In this document: one piece after another, positions 15,704-24,867 of the stretch
How positions within the stretch are numbered: the first letter of the stretch is position 1
Layout of the letters: the number at the start of each line of letters is the position of its first letter
Source of the DNA: Planctomycetota bacterium
GTDB taxonomy: Bacteria > Planctomycetota > Phycisphaerae > Phycisphaerales > SM1A02
Assembly (NCBI GenBank): GCA_003671055.1
Contig: QWPV01000023.1
Coordinates: 1 to 38,089 of the forward strand
Direction of reading: 5' to 3'
DNA: 38,089 nucleotides
Notes under the pieces: model-generated
What the model saw: the letters and a program-made list of their open reading frames with translations, nothing else
Database searches by the model: none
What the model was told of the DNA's origin: nothing
Made by a program: the position numbers and the translations under genes

Positions 15704-17134
15704 TCAGAGGCACAAACTTATCGCCGCAAGCAACGCGAGCATCCACGAGACGACGCCCGTCTCGCGTTGTCGACCAGCTGCGAATTTCATCAGCGGCCAG
15801 AGGATGAATCCAAATGCGATGCCATGCGCGATGGAGAACGTGAGTGGAACACCCGCGATGACCGCAAGCGCTGGCACGCTTTCGGTTGCGTCATCCCACT
15901 GCACACGACGAAGTGATGCGAACAGCAATGCGCCGACAAACATCAGCGCAGGCGCTGTCGCTGGCGCGAATGTTCCGAAACTTTGCAATACGGGGGCAAA
16001 CGGCAGTGCGAGCAAGAAGCACACGCCGACGACGATCGCGCACAAGCCAGTTCGCGCGCCGATTGGTGCACCGATCGCACTCTCCATATATGCGCCAACT
16101 GAACTCGTGCCAATGAGCGGCGCTGCGGCAGATCCGATTGCGTCTGCGACGAAGCCTCGTTGAAATCTCGGATCGAGTGCTGCGGCACCTGTGGTCGCGG
16201 TCTCGGTCTTCGAATGTGTGCCGATCGCGTCGGTCACAGCAAGCAGCGTGCCGGTTGCATCAAAGAGAATCATGAAGAACAACACGATTGCGCCGACGAA
16301 CAGGCGCGGATCAAACATCGCGCCCCACTCAAGACCTAAGAACAACGGTGATGGCGAAGGCGGTAGCGCGACGATCGCGTTCGGCATCGAGAGAAGCGTC
16401 ATGGTGGCGCTTGTCGTCACCGCGCTCGAATGCGAGATCACCTCCGGAAGAAACGGCATCAACTCTCGTGCAAGCAGTCCTAGTGAAAACGTGAGAATGA
16501 TGCCGACAACCACCGCGCTTCGAGACCCGCGTGCATGAAGTGCAACTGTCGCAACCAGACCGATCGCGGCAACGATGACGTCAGGTGAAAGTGGATGCGG
16601 CGTGAATGCAACGAGCGTGCTTGGGCTTGCGACGACGATCCCTGCTGCTTTCAATCCGAGGAACGCGATGAAGAGACCGATGCCGCCGCCGATCGCTGCG
16701 ACAAGCGTCGCGGGAATCGCTTTCGCAAGCAGGCTCCGCAACCCTGTGATGCTCACCGCAAAGAGGAGCAGCGCGGCGAGCAGTGTTGTCGCGAGTGCAG
16801 CGCGCCATGGCTCCGCATAACCCGCTGCGGCCGCGGCAGGGATCAGTGCTGTGACGAAGAAAAAATTCTCGCCCATGTACGGAGCTGCCGCGATCGGGAG
16901 TCGACCAATCACGCCCATCAAGATGCACGCAACCGATGCAGCAATACATGTCGCGGAAAACGCCGCGCCTTCTGGAATACCCGTATCCACACCGAGCGCG
17001 CGACCAGACAATACCGCGGGCTCAATCACGACAATGTAACCAACAGCAAGAAAGATGGCGATGCCGCCCTGCACTTCCATCCATCTTTGCGCGCTAGACG
17101 CTGAAGTAGATTCGTTCACGGTGTTCATCGCCAT
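15704..17134 (-). CDS. NCS2 (AzgA-type) purine/xanthine permease
   Basis: A 476-residue integral inner-membrane protein with about 12-14 hydrophobic segments. The N-terminal part (GGIAIFLAVGYIVVIEPAVL) and the segment AAPYMGENFFFVTALIPA match the AzgA branch of nucleobase:cation symporters. That segment reads MGEN where E. coli members have MGLN, so substrate range may differ. Other family landmarks are MILFDATGTLLAVTDAIG and GTSSVGAYMESAIGAPIGA. Likely imports hypoxanthine, guanine or adenine with protons. ATG 17134 has GGGGAAG about nine bases upstream; ATGs at 17143 and 17128 are alternatives. It follows pcp by 60 bases, and it converges on the Gfo/Idh gene. Confidence 0.85.
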   Translation of the reverse strand: MAMNTVNESTSASSAQRWMEVQGGIAIFLAVGYIVVIEPAVLSGRALGVDTGIPEGAAFSATCIAASVACILMGVIGRLPIAAAPYMGENFFFVTALIPAAAAAGYAEPWRAALATTLLAALLLFAVSITGLRSLLAKAIPATLVAAIGGGIGLFIAFLGLKAAGIVVASPSTLVAFTPHPLSPDVIVAAIGLVATVALHARGSRSAVVVGIILTFSLGLLARELMPFLPEVISHSSAVTTSATMTLLSMPNAIVALPPSPSPLFLGLEWGAMFDPRLFVGAIVLFFMILFDATGTLLAVTDAIGTHSKTETATTGAAALDPRFQRGFVADAIGSAAAPLIGTSSVGAYMESAIGAPIGARTGLCAIVVGVCFLLALPFAPVLQSFGTFAPATAPALMFVGALLFASLRRVQWDDATESVPALAVIAGVPLTFSIAHGIAFGFILWPLMKFAAGRQRETGVVSWMLALLAAISLCL

Positions 17135-17194
17135 ACCGAACATCTTCCCCGAAAATTGGTGCACCGCGCAACATGTCGAAGGACGCGATGAAAT

Positions 17195-17830
17195 TCATGC
17201 GAGAGATTCTCCAAGTAAATGCTCGAGCACCGCAGCAATACCGCGCGCGGACTCTTCCGCGTCCATCGACGGACCACCGCGCGACTCTGCTTGCTCAGGA
17301 AGTTGGGGCACGTGAATGAATCCGCTGCGTTGCACACTCGACACGCCGCACGCTGATGCATGCAGCGTTGCGTACATCACTTCGTTACAGAGAAACGTGC
17401 CAGCACTGAGTGAGAGTTCATTCGCGACCGACGCACGGTCGCACGCAGCCAAGAGTGCGCGAAATGGCAGCGTGGAGAAGTACGCATCAGGCGCGCCGTC
17501 CACCACGGAAACATCAGCGACCTTCGATCCGCCATTGTCTGGAATCCGACTATCCCGAAGATTGATCGCCACGCGCTCAACCGAAACGCGACTCCTCCCC
17601 TGCGCCTCGCCGAGATGTACAACCACGATGGGGCGAAGTGACTTGATCAGTTCGGCGCAGACTGCTCGCGCGCTCCCGATACCTTCACCGCCTACAACGG
17701 GCAGTTGGGCGAACGCCACGCCTCGCGGCTCGTACTCGTCGCGAAGCAACTCCGCGATCGCAATGGTGGGGTTGGTCGCGCTTCCGCCAAAGGGGTCGAA
17801 ACTTGTGAGGAGCAACTTCGCGCGAGTCAT
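17195..17830 (-). CDS. pcp: Pyroglutamyl-peptidase I
   Basis: A 211-residue cytoplasmic peptidase of family C15, which removes N-terminal pyroglutamate from peptides. Seen are TSFDPFGG (9-16), SVERVAINLRDS with Glu85, TFLCNEVMYATLH with catalytic Cys148, and SGFIHVPQLPEQ with His173. All three catalytic residues are present and the length is normal. ATG 17830 starts right at the family's conserved beginning (TRAKLLLTSFDPFGG); the 52-residue extension is noncoding in appearance. The gene is divergent from the GH13 gene, with 41 bases between starts that must hold both promoters. Confidence 0.93.
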   Translation of the reverse strand: MTRAKLLLTSFDPFGGSATNPTIAIAELLRDEYEPRGVAFAQLPVVGGEGIGSARAVCAELIKSLRPIVVVHLGEAQGRSRVSVERVAINLRDSRIPDNGGSKVADVSVVDGAPDAYFSTLPFRALLAACDRASVANELSLSAGTFLCNEVMYATLHASACGVSSVQRSGFIHVPQLPEQAESRGGPSMDAEESARGIAAVLEHLLGESLA

Positions 17831-17871
17831 GCGCAAAGCGTAACGCAGTAGTGCTATCGTCGTGTCTTCAG

Positions 17872-19404
17872 ATGCAACCGCTTCTCCACACCGACACACG
17901 ACCTCGCTTTGCACGACGAGACCAAGACTGGCGCGCAGGTGCTGTCGTCTATCAAGTCTTCGTCGATCGTTTCGCGCCAAGTGCAAATCTCAACGCGAAA
18001 CTTGAGCATTACGCAGCACCACGCACGCTGAAGTCGTGGAGCGATGTTCCCGCACACGGACACTTTCTTGCCGAGCACGATGTGTGGACACAAGAGCTCG
18101 AGTTCTGGGGCGGTGATCTCGCAAGCGTTCGCGCGCATCTTGATCATGTGACAAGCATGCATGCGGACGTGCTCTACCTCAACCCGATCCAGAGTGCGTT
18201 CACAAATCACAAGTACGACGCGATCGATTACATGACGCTCTCGCCGGAGTATGGCACGCGTGAAGAACTCGCCTCGCTTGCGACTGAAGTGCACGCGCGC
18301 GGCATGCGCATCATGCTCGACGGCGTCTTCAATCATGTCGGTCGACGCCACACGTACTTTATCGATGCGCTTGCGAATGCAGCGAGCGCGTATCGCGACT
18401 GGTTCTTCATCGGGAGCGAGTATTCGCATGGCTATCGCGGTTGGGCGGATGTCGCGAACCTTCCTGATCTTCGGCTTGAGAACGAGAATGTCCGCGCGCA
18501 CTTGTGGGGCGATGCGAACAGCGTCGTGCGCTCGTACCTCAACGATGGCATCGACGGTTGGCGACTCGATGTCGCAAGCGACCTCGGGCCCGTATTCCTT
18601 CGCGCTCTCACCACGGCGTCGCATGAAACAAAAGCGCAGTCCGCGATCGTCGGTGAGATCTGGAATACGCCGGCTGGTTGGGAAGGAACACTTGACGGCA
18701 TTCTCAACATGCATGCGCGGATGATCATTCTCGATTACTGCTGCGGCAGTGCGGATGCGACGAAAACTGCCGCGCGATTGTCAGACATGATTGCCGACGC
18801 GGGCATCGAGTTCGTGCTGCGCTGCTGGACCACGCTCGAAAATCACGACACCGAGCGAATCGCGCATCGCATTCCAAACGCTGAACTCCGACGCATCGCG
18901 CATGTGCTGCAAGCAACGCTGCCGGGCTGTCCGAATCTTTACTACGGGCAAGAACTCGGGATGGAGGGCGGCAGAGATCCAGCCAATCGCGCGCCGATGC
19001 GCTGGGATCTTTGCAACGAACACAACACCGAACTGCAATTCGTGCGCGCGCTTTACGCAGCGCGCAGCGACTTGCGTGCACTGTCAAAGGGCGACATCAT
19101 TTTTCTCCGCGGTGATCGACTGCTCGCGTTTCTTCGTACGACAGACGCGACGCTTGAAACGTGTCTCGTCGTTGCGAACATGCAGGATGTCGATGTCGAG
19201 GAGTCCATCTCCGTCCGCGATGGTCGGTTGATGGCTGGCACGGTGTTCCGTGATGCAACCGCGCATGCAGACGATCGACACGCAAACACCTCGCGCGTCG
19301 AAATGGGATTCGCAACCCTTCGCATCAAGGCAAAATCTGCGTGCGTATTCCGCATCGTGCCTCCGCCAGCTGGACAGCACTCGCCGTTCAAGCGAATGCA
19401 CTGA
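17872..19404 (+). CDS. GH13 alpha-amylase-family enzyme, neopullulanase/cyclomaltodextrinase-like
   Basis: A 510-residue enzyme without a signal peptide, so cytoplasmic. All four GH13 regions are present: DGVFNH (150-155), DGWRLDVAS with nucleophile Asp233, GEIWN with acid/base Glu262, and ENHDTE with His325-Asp326. The segments WGGDLASVRAHLDH and YDAIDYMTLSPEYGT are typical of the neopullulanase/cyclomaltodextrinase branch, though the usual N-terminal CBM34 domain is absent. A C-terminal beta domain (about 405-495) is present. It probably degrades maltodextrins or glycogen branches. ATG 17872 is favoured over GTG 17851 although neither has a clear Shine-Dalgarno. It ends 2 bases before the stop of the convergent beta-CASP gene. 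Confidence 0.87.
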   Translation: MQPLLHTDTRPRFARRDQDWRAGAVVYQVFVDRFAPSANLNAKLEHYAAPRTLKSWSDVPAHGHFLAEHDVWTQELEFWGGDLASVRAHLDHVTSMHADVLYLNPIQSAFTNHKYDAIDYMTLSPEYGTREELASLATEVHARGMRIMLDGVFNHVGRRHTYFIDALANAASAYRDWFFIGSEYSHGYRGWADVANLPDLRLENENVRAHLWGDANSVVRSYLNDGIDGWRLDVASDLGPVFLRALTTASHETKAQSAIVGEIWNTPAGWEGTLDGILNMHARMIILDYCCGSADATKTAARLSDMIADAGIEFVLRCWTTLENHDTERIAHRIPNAELRRIAHVLQATLPGCPNLYYGQELGMEGGRDPANRAPMRWDLCNEHNTELQFVRALYAARSDLRALSKGDIIFLRGDRLLAFLRTTDATLETCLVVANMQDVDVEESISVRDGRLMAGTVFRDATAHADDRHANTSRVEMGFATLRIKAKSACVFRIVPPPAGQHSPFKRMH

Positions 19405-19406
19405 TG

Positions 19407-20816
19407 TCACAGTTCGATCGTGTCGCCATACATTGGCTCATGCGCGTCAACACCAAAGCGCGCCTTCACCGCGAGCGCGAGTTCATGCCGTGGTTCGATT
19501 TCACCGTGCGTGAGAACAAGCATGGGCTTCGATCCACCGCCGCATCCACCGCCAATCCAATTCAGCAATCCGCTCTGCCCCGCATGCGCGCTGAGTCCGC
19601 CGATCGTGTTGATCTTCGCGCGAACGAGCACATCTTGTCCCATGACACGAACATGCGAGCGCTGACCACGCGACACTTCCACGAGCGCCCGACCAAGCGT
19701 TCCATGCGCCATGAATCCAGGCAACACGACCTGCACGCCATGACGCCAAAGATTGTGACGAAGGTGATGCACGATGCGTCCACCGTTGCACATGCCTGAG
19801 CCAGCGATCACGACCATCGGCTCCCACAACTGATTCAACTCGCGTGACTCCGCGCCACTGAGCACTGGCTTCGCTATCGCGAGATCTCGTGCGAGGTCGC
19901 CCACCCGACAGGACGTTTGCAGTTCATCGTCGAGCAGATCGCAGAACGAGGTGTACAACTTCGTCGCCTTCGCAGCCAGCGGCGAATCGAGATACACAGG
20001 CATTTGCGGCGAACGACCTTCGCGCGCGAGCTCCATGACCGCGTGAATCATCAACTGCGCGCGACCAACCGCGAACGCTGGCACGAGCACCTTGTGTCGC
20101 GCCCACGCTGCTTGCCGCAGAATCTCCGCGAGTTCTTCGAAAGTTTCCGAGGAAGGACGGTGATCACGATCGCCGTAGGTTGATTCGCACAACACAAGAT
20201 CCGCGTCGGGCGCGCAGAGATCGGGGTCTCGGATGAACGGCATTCCATTCTGTCCGATGTCACCGCTGAACACGATGCGTTTAGGCATCCCGCCTTGTTC
20301 AGTGACATCGAGCACCACCGATGCAGATCCAAGAATGTGCCCAGCTTCTTGAAAGCGAAGACGCACGCCTGGCGCGACTTCACGCTCCACCCCGAGTTTA
20401 AGCGGGTTCCAGCGCGTGCTGATTGCATCAACATCTTCGCGTCGGTAGAGCGGTTCAACTTGCGGCTTGCCTTCGCGCTCTCGCCAGCGATTCTCGCGAT
20501 CTGCTTCGGACTCTTGAATGCGCGCGGAGTCTTCAAGCATGATGCGTGAGAGTTCCACGGTTGCCGGTGTCGCATGCAACTGCGCACGAAGTCCGCGCAA
20601 GAGCGGCAATCGTCCGGTGTGATCTTGATGCGCGTGCGTGACGATGACGGCGTCGAGTTCTTCAGGAACGATGATGCCAAGGTCACGATTGCGCCCGTCA
20701 TCACTTCGCGCGCCTTGAAACATGCCGAAGTCGATGAGAACCTTCGCTTGAGCTGTCTCAAGCAAGTAGCACGATCCCGTGACTTCACCTGCCGCGCCGA
20801 GTATTCGAATTCGCAT
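19407..20816 (-). CDS. Metallo-beta-lactamase/beta-CASP RNase-like protein (CPSF/YSH1-like)
   Basis: A 469-residue cytoplasmic protein. The MBL motif THAHQDHTG (60-68) carries the zinc ligands His61, His63, Asp65 and His66. The middle holds a beta-CASP domain (ESTYGDRDH, then VLVPAFAVGRAQ), and the C-terminal RNA-specificity part shows GSGMCNGGRIVHHL, GGLSAHAGQSGLLNW and VLTHGEIEPRHELA. These are the features of the bacterial branch of CPSF-73-like RNases. It may act in RNA processing or turnover; bacterial members are only partly studied. The start is ATG 20816, two codons into a frame that opens at TTG. The following 36 bases lead to the beta-barrel gene upstream on the same strand. Confidence 0.9.
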   Translation of the reverse strand: MRIRILGAAGEVTGSCYLLETAQAKVLIDFGMFQGARSDDGRNRDLGIIVPEELDAVIVTHAHQDHTGRLPLLRGLRAQLHATPATVELSRIMLEDSARIQESEADRENRWREREGKPQVEPLYRREDVDAISTRWNPLKLGVEREVAPGVRLRFQEAGHILGSASVVLDVTEQGGMPKRIVFSGDIGQNGMPFIRDPDLCAPDADLVLCESTYGDRDHRPSSETFEELAEILRQAAWARHKVLVPAFAVGRAQLMIHAVMELAREGRSPQMPVYLDSPLAAKATKLYTSFCDLLDDELQTSCRVGDLARDLAIAKPVLSGAESRELNQLWEPMVVIAGSGMCNGGRIVHHLRHNLWRHGVQVVLPGFMAHGTLGRALVEVSRGQRSHVRVMGQDVLVRAKINTIGGLSAHAGQSGLLNWIGGGCGGGSKPMLVLTHGEIEPRHELALAVKARFGVDAHEPMYGDTIEL

Positions 20817-20852
20817 GCGCAAACGATAGCAGGTCAGTCCTTCGATGCTGCG

Positions 20853-21800
20853 TTAGAACGCCTTCTCAAGACCGAGCCACATCGCGCCGGTTGCGACGCT
20901 TGATTCAGGTCCATCCGCTTGCATGCCAACGGGTGCGAGAAAGGTTTCGTCGAGCGTGCGCCAGCCTGCATTCAACGAGAAACGCCACGATTCAGGCAGC
21001 GCGATTCCTGCTTGCGCTGTCGCACCCCATGAGGGATCTGCATCCATGTTGGTGCCACCGATATCCGCTTGCAACACGAAATCAATCGCGTTGAACAATC
21101 GCCACGACGCGCGCGCGCCGATGAGCGCACCAGCGATCGACTCCATTTGCGCGCTTGTTGCAAGCGTTCCCTGCTCCACGGCGTAGACACGCGTGCCCGC
21201 AAGAAAATCAAGCTTCATTCCATCGCCTTCGGTCGTGTCATCACTCACAAGGCGCAGTGCAGTTTGCGCATCGACGAAGAAACTGCGTGTCCCCAATCCA
21301 TTGCCGAGATCCGCATCATCGAGTTGCACGATGCGTCCATCGAGCACCACGCCGAAGGACTCATCGAACCACGCTTCACCGCGACCTGCGAAACCGAAGC
21401 GATTGGGATTCTCTCCGTCAGCGGCATCGAGCTGCGCCATCGGCATCGCGATGATGCTCTGCGCGACATCGATGCCTTGCAGTGGAACCCATGTGCTCGG
21501 TTCAAACGAGAACTGCCATCGTGCATCTGACACGAACGTTCCAGTGCTTGATGGGCTTGGCACCCACGAGGTCTTCGCGCGCACAATTTCGTTGCTGCCC
21601 TCTTCAGGTGTTGGCATCGGATCCTCTGCCAATGTCGGATCAAACACGCGCGGCGGTGCTTTCTCCGATTCCTTTGGCGCCGGTGCCGCTAGCGCAGGTG
21701 CAGTTGGCGGAGTGTTCGCATTCTGTGAAGACGCCATCGCAGCGCCCTGAAGACGCACGAGAAAGACGAGAATGATGCACAGAGTGACCCGCATGAACAT
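20853..21800 (-). CDS. Putative outer-membrane beta-barrel protein of unknown function
   Basis: A 315-residue exported protein: signal peptide (TLCIILVFLVRLQGAAMA, cleavage near residue 24), a Pro/Ala-rich linker (about 27-60), then strands with alternating pattern (for example WQFSFEPSTWVPL, FGVVLDGRIVQL, RASWRLFNAIDFVLQADIGG). The last residue is Phe after a short amphipathic strand (MWLGLEKAF), the classic outer-membrane barrel end. I recognise no named family, though similar barrels occur in Phycisphaerae. Starts at ATG 21800 or, equally plausible, ATG 21794. It may share a transcript with the beta-CASP gene; it diverges from the phosphodiesterase lipoprotein. Confidence 0.7.
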   Translation of the reverse strand: MFMRVTLCIILVFLVRLQGAAMASSQNANTPPTAPALAAPAPKESEKAPPRVFDPTLAEDPMPTPEEGSNEIVRAKTSWVPSPSSTGTFVSDARWQFSFEPSTWVPLQGIDVAQSIIAMPMAQLDAADGENPNRFGFAGRGEAWFDESFGVVLDGRIVQLDDADLGNGLGTRSFFVDAQTALRLVSDDTTEGDGMKLDFLAGTRVYAVEQGTLATSAQMESIAGALIGARASWRLFNAIDFVLQADIGGTNMDADPSWGATAQAGIALPESWRFSLNAGWRTLDETFLAPVGMQADGPESSVATGAMWLGLEKAF

Positions 21801-21876
21801 AAATACGTGGAACGCAGATTTCTACCTGCAGGATAGGCGAGGAGCAGGCGCGAATTCCTCCGTTACGATCCAATGC

Positions 21877-22992
21877 ATGAAGGTTCGTTGGAAGCACTTT
21901 TCCTCTTTACTCTGTGCGTTCTGCGCACTCACGATCAGTGCGTGCGATCAAGGCTCCAACGCGACGCCGCTCGTGCAACGCCCAGCCTCCACGCGCGCCG
22001 CTGCAGCGCAGCATGTGCTCGTGATCTCTGTCGACGGACTGCGTGGGGATGCGTTGGGCGCGCCGTGGATCGAACAACTTCCCGCGTTCTCCCAGCTGCT
22101 CGTCGGACCACACACGCTGCAAGCGCGCTGCGATCCCGATATCAGCGTCACGCTTCCCAACCATGTCGGCATGGCAACAGGCAGGCTATTCATCGGCGAA
22201 GATGGACATGGCTGGCTCCCCAACATCGACCCTCCGATTGCGAGCAAAGGCGGCACGCTGCACGCCACACACGATCGCTACACCGCGTCGATGTTTGATG
22301 TCGCGCACGATGCTGGTGCGCGCACTGGGCTCTTCTCGATGAAGTCGAAGTTCATCTTGTTCGAGCAGAGCTACAACGATCAAGCAGGCGCACCATCACT
22401 TGGCCTTCGCGATGCAGGTCGCGACAAAATTGATGCATTCGAGTCCGCGCTTGAAAGCGAAGACCTCGCACGCAAGGCTATTCGATTTCTTCATCAAGCC
22501 GAAGCATCGCAAAATTCAAGCCTCGCCTTCCTCCACTTCGCAGATCCCGATATTGCGGGTCACGGTGATGTGTGGGAACTGTCACCGAACTCGTTTTACC
22601 TCGAAGCCATTCATGTTGTGGACTGCGCGCTCGGAGAGATTCTCGCAGCGATTGCATGCGATCCATCGTTGCGCGGACGCGTCGCGATCATCCTGACTTC
22701 CGATCACGGCGGCGGAAATCCTCCTTACAGCCACACGGTGCACACCGATCCACTCAACTTCACCATTCCGTTCGTCGTTTGGAACGGAACGCTTCCGTCC
22801 ATCGAGCTCTACACGGTCGCATCAACCGCGCGCTCGACTCCATCTGCGAGTGAACGCGCGACGCCGAACGCCGCGCCGCCGATTCGCAACGCCGACGCAG
22901 GAAACACCGCGCTCACGCTGCTCGGCCTTCCGGCAATTCCTGGCTCAACAGTGAACGCGCGACAAGATCTTCTCGGCGAACTTCTTCCGTAG
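21877..22992 (+). CDS. Alkaline-phosphatase-superfamily lipoprotein (NPP/phosphodiesterase-like)
   Basis: A 371-residue protein anchored as a lipoprotein (lipobox ISAC with Cys23). The metal and nucleophile sites of the nucleotide pyrophosphatase/phosphodiesterase family are present: SVDGLRGD (Asp53), DISVTLPNHVG with Thr92 as likely nucleophile, FADPDIAGHGD, TSDHGGG and SHTVHTDP. The protein is shorter than most family members and has no second domain. It probably hydrolyses phosphodiester or phosphate ester bonds outside the cytoplasm, perhaps to gain phosphate or to degrade nucleotides. ATG 21877 is set by the signal peptide; the frame extends upstream without coding character. It converges on the 2-hydroxyacid oxidase gene with 4 bases between stops. 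Confidence 0.85.
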   Translation: MKVRWKHFSSLLCAFCALTISACDQGSNATPLVQRPASTRAAAAQHVLVISVDGLRGDALGAPWIEQLPAFSQLLVGPHTLQARCDPDISVTLPNHVGMATGRLFIGEDGHGWLPNIDPPIASKGGTLHATHDRYTASMFDVAHDAGARTGLFSMKSKFILFEQSYNDQAGAPSLGLRDAGRDKIDAFESALESEDLARKAIRFLHQAEASQNSSLAFLHFADPDIAGHGDVWELSPNSFYLEAIHVVDCALGEILAAIACDPSLRGRVAIILTSDHGGGNPPYSHTVHTDPLNFTIPFVVWNGTLPSIELYTVASTARSTPSASERATPNAAPPIRNADAGNTALTLLGLPAIPGSTVNARQDLLGELLP

Positions 22993-23006
22993 CGCGCTAA
23001 CCGCGC
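22992..23006. terminator. Small GC hairpin at a convergent junction
   Basis: GCGCG (22992-22996) and CGCGC (23002-23006) form a 5-bp stem whose 5-base loop holds the minus-strand stop codon, and whose first base is the last base of the + strand stop. It would form on either transcript. It is short and lacks T-runs, so a terminator role is weakly supported. Confidence 0.25.
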
Positions 23007-24121
23007 AACAGATCCGGCGAAATGTCTTCGAGCGTTGCACATCCTGCAAGTGCCATCGCGAGATCGAATTCGGTTTCGAGCAACTCAAGCGCGCGCGCGA
23101 CACCTGCTTCACCGCCAGCGCCAAGGCCCCACAAGATGGGACGACCCGCACTCGCAGCGTGCGCACCGAGTGCGAGAGCACGCAACACATCGACACCGCG
23201 TCTGATTCCGCCATCGACGATCACGCACGCGCGATCGCGGACTGCTGCGGCAATCGCGGGAAGACTTTCGGCGGTTGCCGGTGCGCCGTCCAACTGACGG
23301 CCACCATGATTGCTCACGATGATGCCCTGTGCGCCGGCATCCACTGCGCGCAGCGCATCGTCGACTCGACACACGCCCTTCACAAGAATCGGCAGCGACT
23401 GCTTCGCGATGAGCCACTCCAAATCTTTCCATGAAAGCGACGCGTCGATTGCCCAACCGAGCGCTTCGCCGAGGCCCGCCCCAGTGTGTCCGGTCGGTCC
23501 ACCTGCTGCGCCGCTGCGCATGAGATTCACTGCTTGAATTCCAGCAGGAATGCAGAACCCATTGCGAATGTCTCGTTCGCGCACGCCCCACACTGGCGTA
23601 TCAACGGTCAACACGAGCGCACGACATCCCGCTGCTTGCGCGCGCGCGGAGAGATCAAGCACATGGGCGCGCTCTTTGCCGATGTACAACTGCATCCACA
23701 CATCGGCGTGCTTTGCAACGGCGCAGACTTCTTCAACGCCTGTTGAGGAAAGGCTCGAGAGAATCAGCGGAACGCCACGCGAAGATGCCGCGCGCATCGA
23801 CGCCAATTCGCCATCGGGATGCGCGAGTTTGTGCAACGCTGTCGGCGCGATGATGAATGGGAACGCACTCTTCGAACCGAGCAGGGTTACTGCGGTCTTT
23901 CGACGACTCACATCCACGAGTGCGCGATGGAAAATTCGGATCTCTTCCCACGCGTCGAGATTCCACTGCAGTGTGTGCTCCCCCCACGCGCCGGATCGGT
24001 AGTAATCCGCAGCCATCGTCGTCATGCGTTCGTATGCAACCGCTTCAAGTTCATCCACGCGAAGGAACTGCTTGGGATCGAACGCGGCGCCTGAATCTGG
24101 GGAACTCGATGCATTCAGCAA
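22997..24121 (-). CDS. FMN-dependent 2-hydroxyacid (probably L-lactate) oxidase/dehydrogenase
   Basis: A 374-residue TIM-barrel flavoenzyme. Seen are DYYRSGA near residue 40 (substrate Tyr), FIIAPTALHKLAHPDGE, QLYIGKER with Tyr146, TVDTPVWGVRERDIRNGF, Lys248 in PILVKGV, and SNHGGRQLDGAP with catalytic His272 and Arg275. These are the residues of glycolate oxidase and L-lactate dehydrogenases. Position in a fucose operon that yields L-lactate makes that the likely substrate, though glycolate or other hydroxyacids are possible. The gene overlaps the SDR stop. The best start is TTG 24121, six bases after GGAGG; TTG 24127 is adjacent to that GGAGG and is unlikely. The protein is cytoplasmic. Confidence 0.87.
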   Translation of the reverse strand: MLNASSSPDSGAAFDPKQFLRVDELEAVAYERMTTMAADYYRSGAWGEHTLQWNLDAWEEIRIFHRALVDVSRRKTAVTLLGSKSAFPFIIAPTALHKLAHPDGELASMRAASSRGVPLILSSLSSTGVEEVCAVAKHADVWMQLYIGKERAHVLDLSARAQAAGCRALVLTVDTPVWGVRERDIRNGFCIPAGIQAVNLMRSGAAGGPTGHTGAGLGEALGWAIDASLSWKDLEWLIAKQSLPILVKGVCRVDDALRAVDAGAQGIIVSNHGGRQLDGAPATAESLPAIAAAVRDRACVIVDGGIRRGVDVLRALALGAHAASAGRPILWGLGAGGEAGVARALELLETEFDLAMALAGCATLEDISPDLLRG

Positions 24122-24867
24122 CTCCAACCTCCATCGACAACAAATGTCGCGCCTGTGGTGTACGAACTCTCGTCGCCCGCAAGGTGCAAGACAAGTTCAG
24201 CGATCTCTTCAGGCGTTCCCAAACGCCCGATCGGTTGGCGTGCGACAAATGCTTTGCGAATCTCCGCGCCGCCACCAAGGGCTGCGATGCGTTCATCGAG
24301 TGAGGGTGTCTGCACCGTGCCCGGACAAACTGCGTTGCAACGAATGCCGCGCGCGACGAAATCAGCTGCAACAGACTTCGTGAGTCCAATCACCGCACCT
24401 TTCGTCGTCTGATACGCAAACCGATTCGGCACGCCCTTCAAACTCGACGCGACACTCGACATGTTCACGATCGACCCACATCCCTGCGCGAGCATCGTCG
24501 GCAAACAGGCGCGAATCGTGCGGAACATCGACGCCACATTGAGATCGAAAGCGAACGCGAGGTCCGCAGCAGTTGCATCGAGGATGGATCCTTGATGCAC
24601 CACTCCCGCGCAGTTGAAGAGCACGTGTACCTCGCCCCACGCAGCGATTGTCTGCGCAACGCTTGCATCACTGCGCACATCCATCAGCGCGGTGTGCATG
24701 GTTGGATGCTCGGCTTTCAGCACAGCCAGCGCAGGCGCATTGATGTCGGTGGCAAGCACCTCAGCGCCCTCGCGCAAGAACGCGACTGCTGCTGCGCGTC
24801 CGATTCCTTGCCCTGCAGCGGTGATGATTGCGCGTTTACCTGCGAGTCGACCAGATCCTGTACTCAT
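24115..24867 (-). CDS. SDR oxidoreductase, probable 2-keto-3-deoxy-L-fuconate dehydrogenase
   Basis: A 250-residue short-chain dehydrogenase: TAAGQGIG (16-23), Asp41 (ATDIN) which favours NAD, NCAG (85-88), catalytic Ser near 137-138 (NMSSVAS), Tyr152 and Lys156 (YQTTK), and a typical end TFVVDGGWSC. The start RLAGKRAIITAAGQGIG is like the BDH2/2-keto-3-deoxy-L-fuconate dehydrogenase branch. In Xanthomonas the equivalent enzyme oxidises 2-keto-3-deoxy-L-fuconate to the 2,4-diketo acid. The gene begins at ATG 24867 within ATGA shared with the L-fuconate dehydratase stop, with GGAG seven bases upstream. The assignment rests on both sequence and neighbours. Confidence 0.87.
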   Translation of the reverse strand: MSTGSGRLAGKRAIITAAGQGIGRAAAVAFLREGAEVLATDINAPALAVLKAEHPTMHTALMDVRSDASVAQTIAAWGEVHVLFNCAGVVHQGSILDATAADLAFAFDLNVASMFRTIRACLPTMLAQGCGSIVNMSSVASSLKGVPNRFAYQTTKGAVIGLTKSVAADFVARGIRCNAVCPGTVQTPSLDERIAALGGGAEIRKAFVARQPIGRLGTPEEIAELVLHLAGDESSYTTGATFVVDGGWSC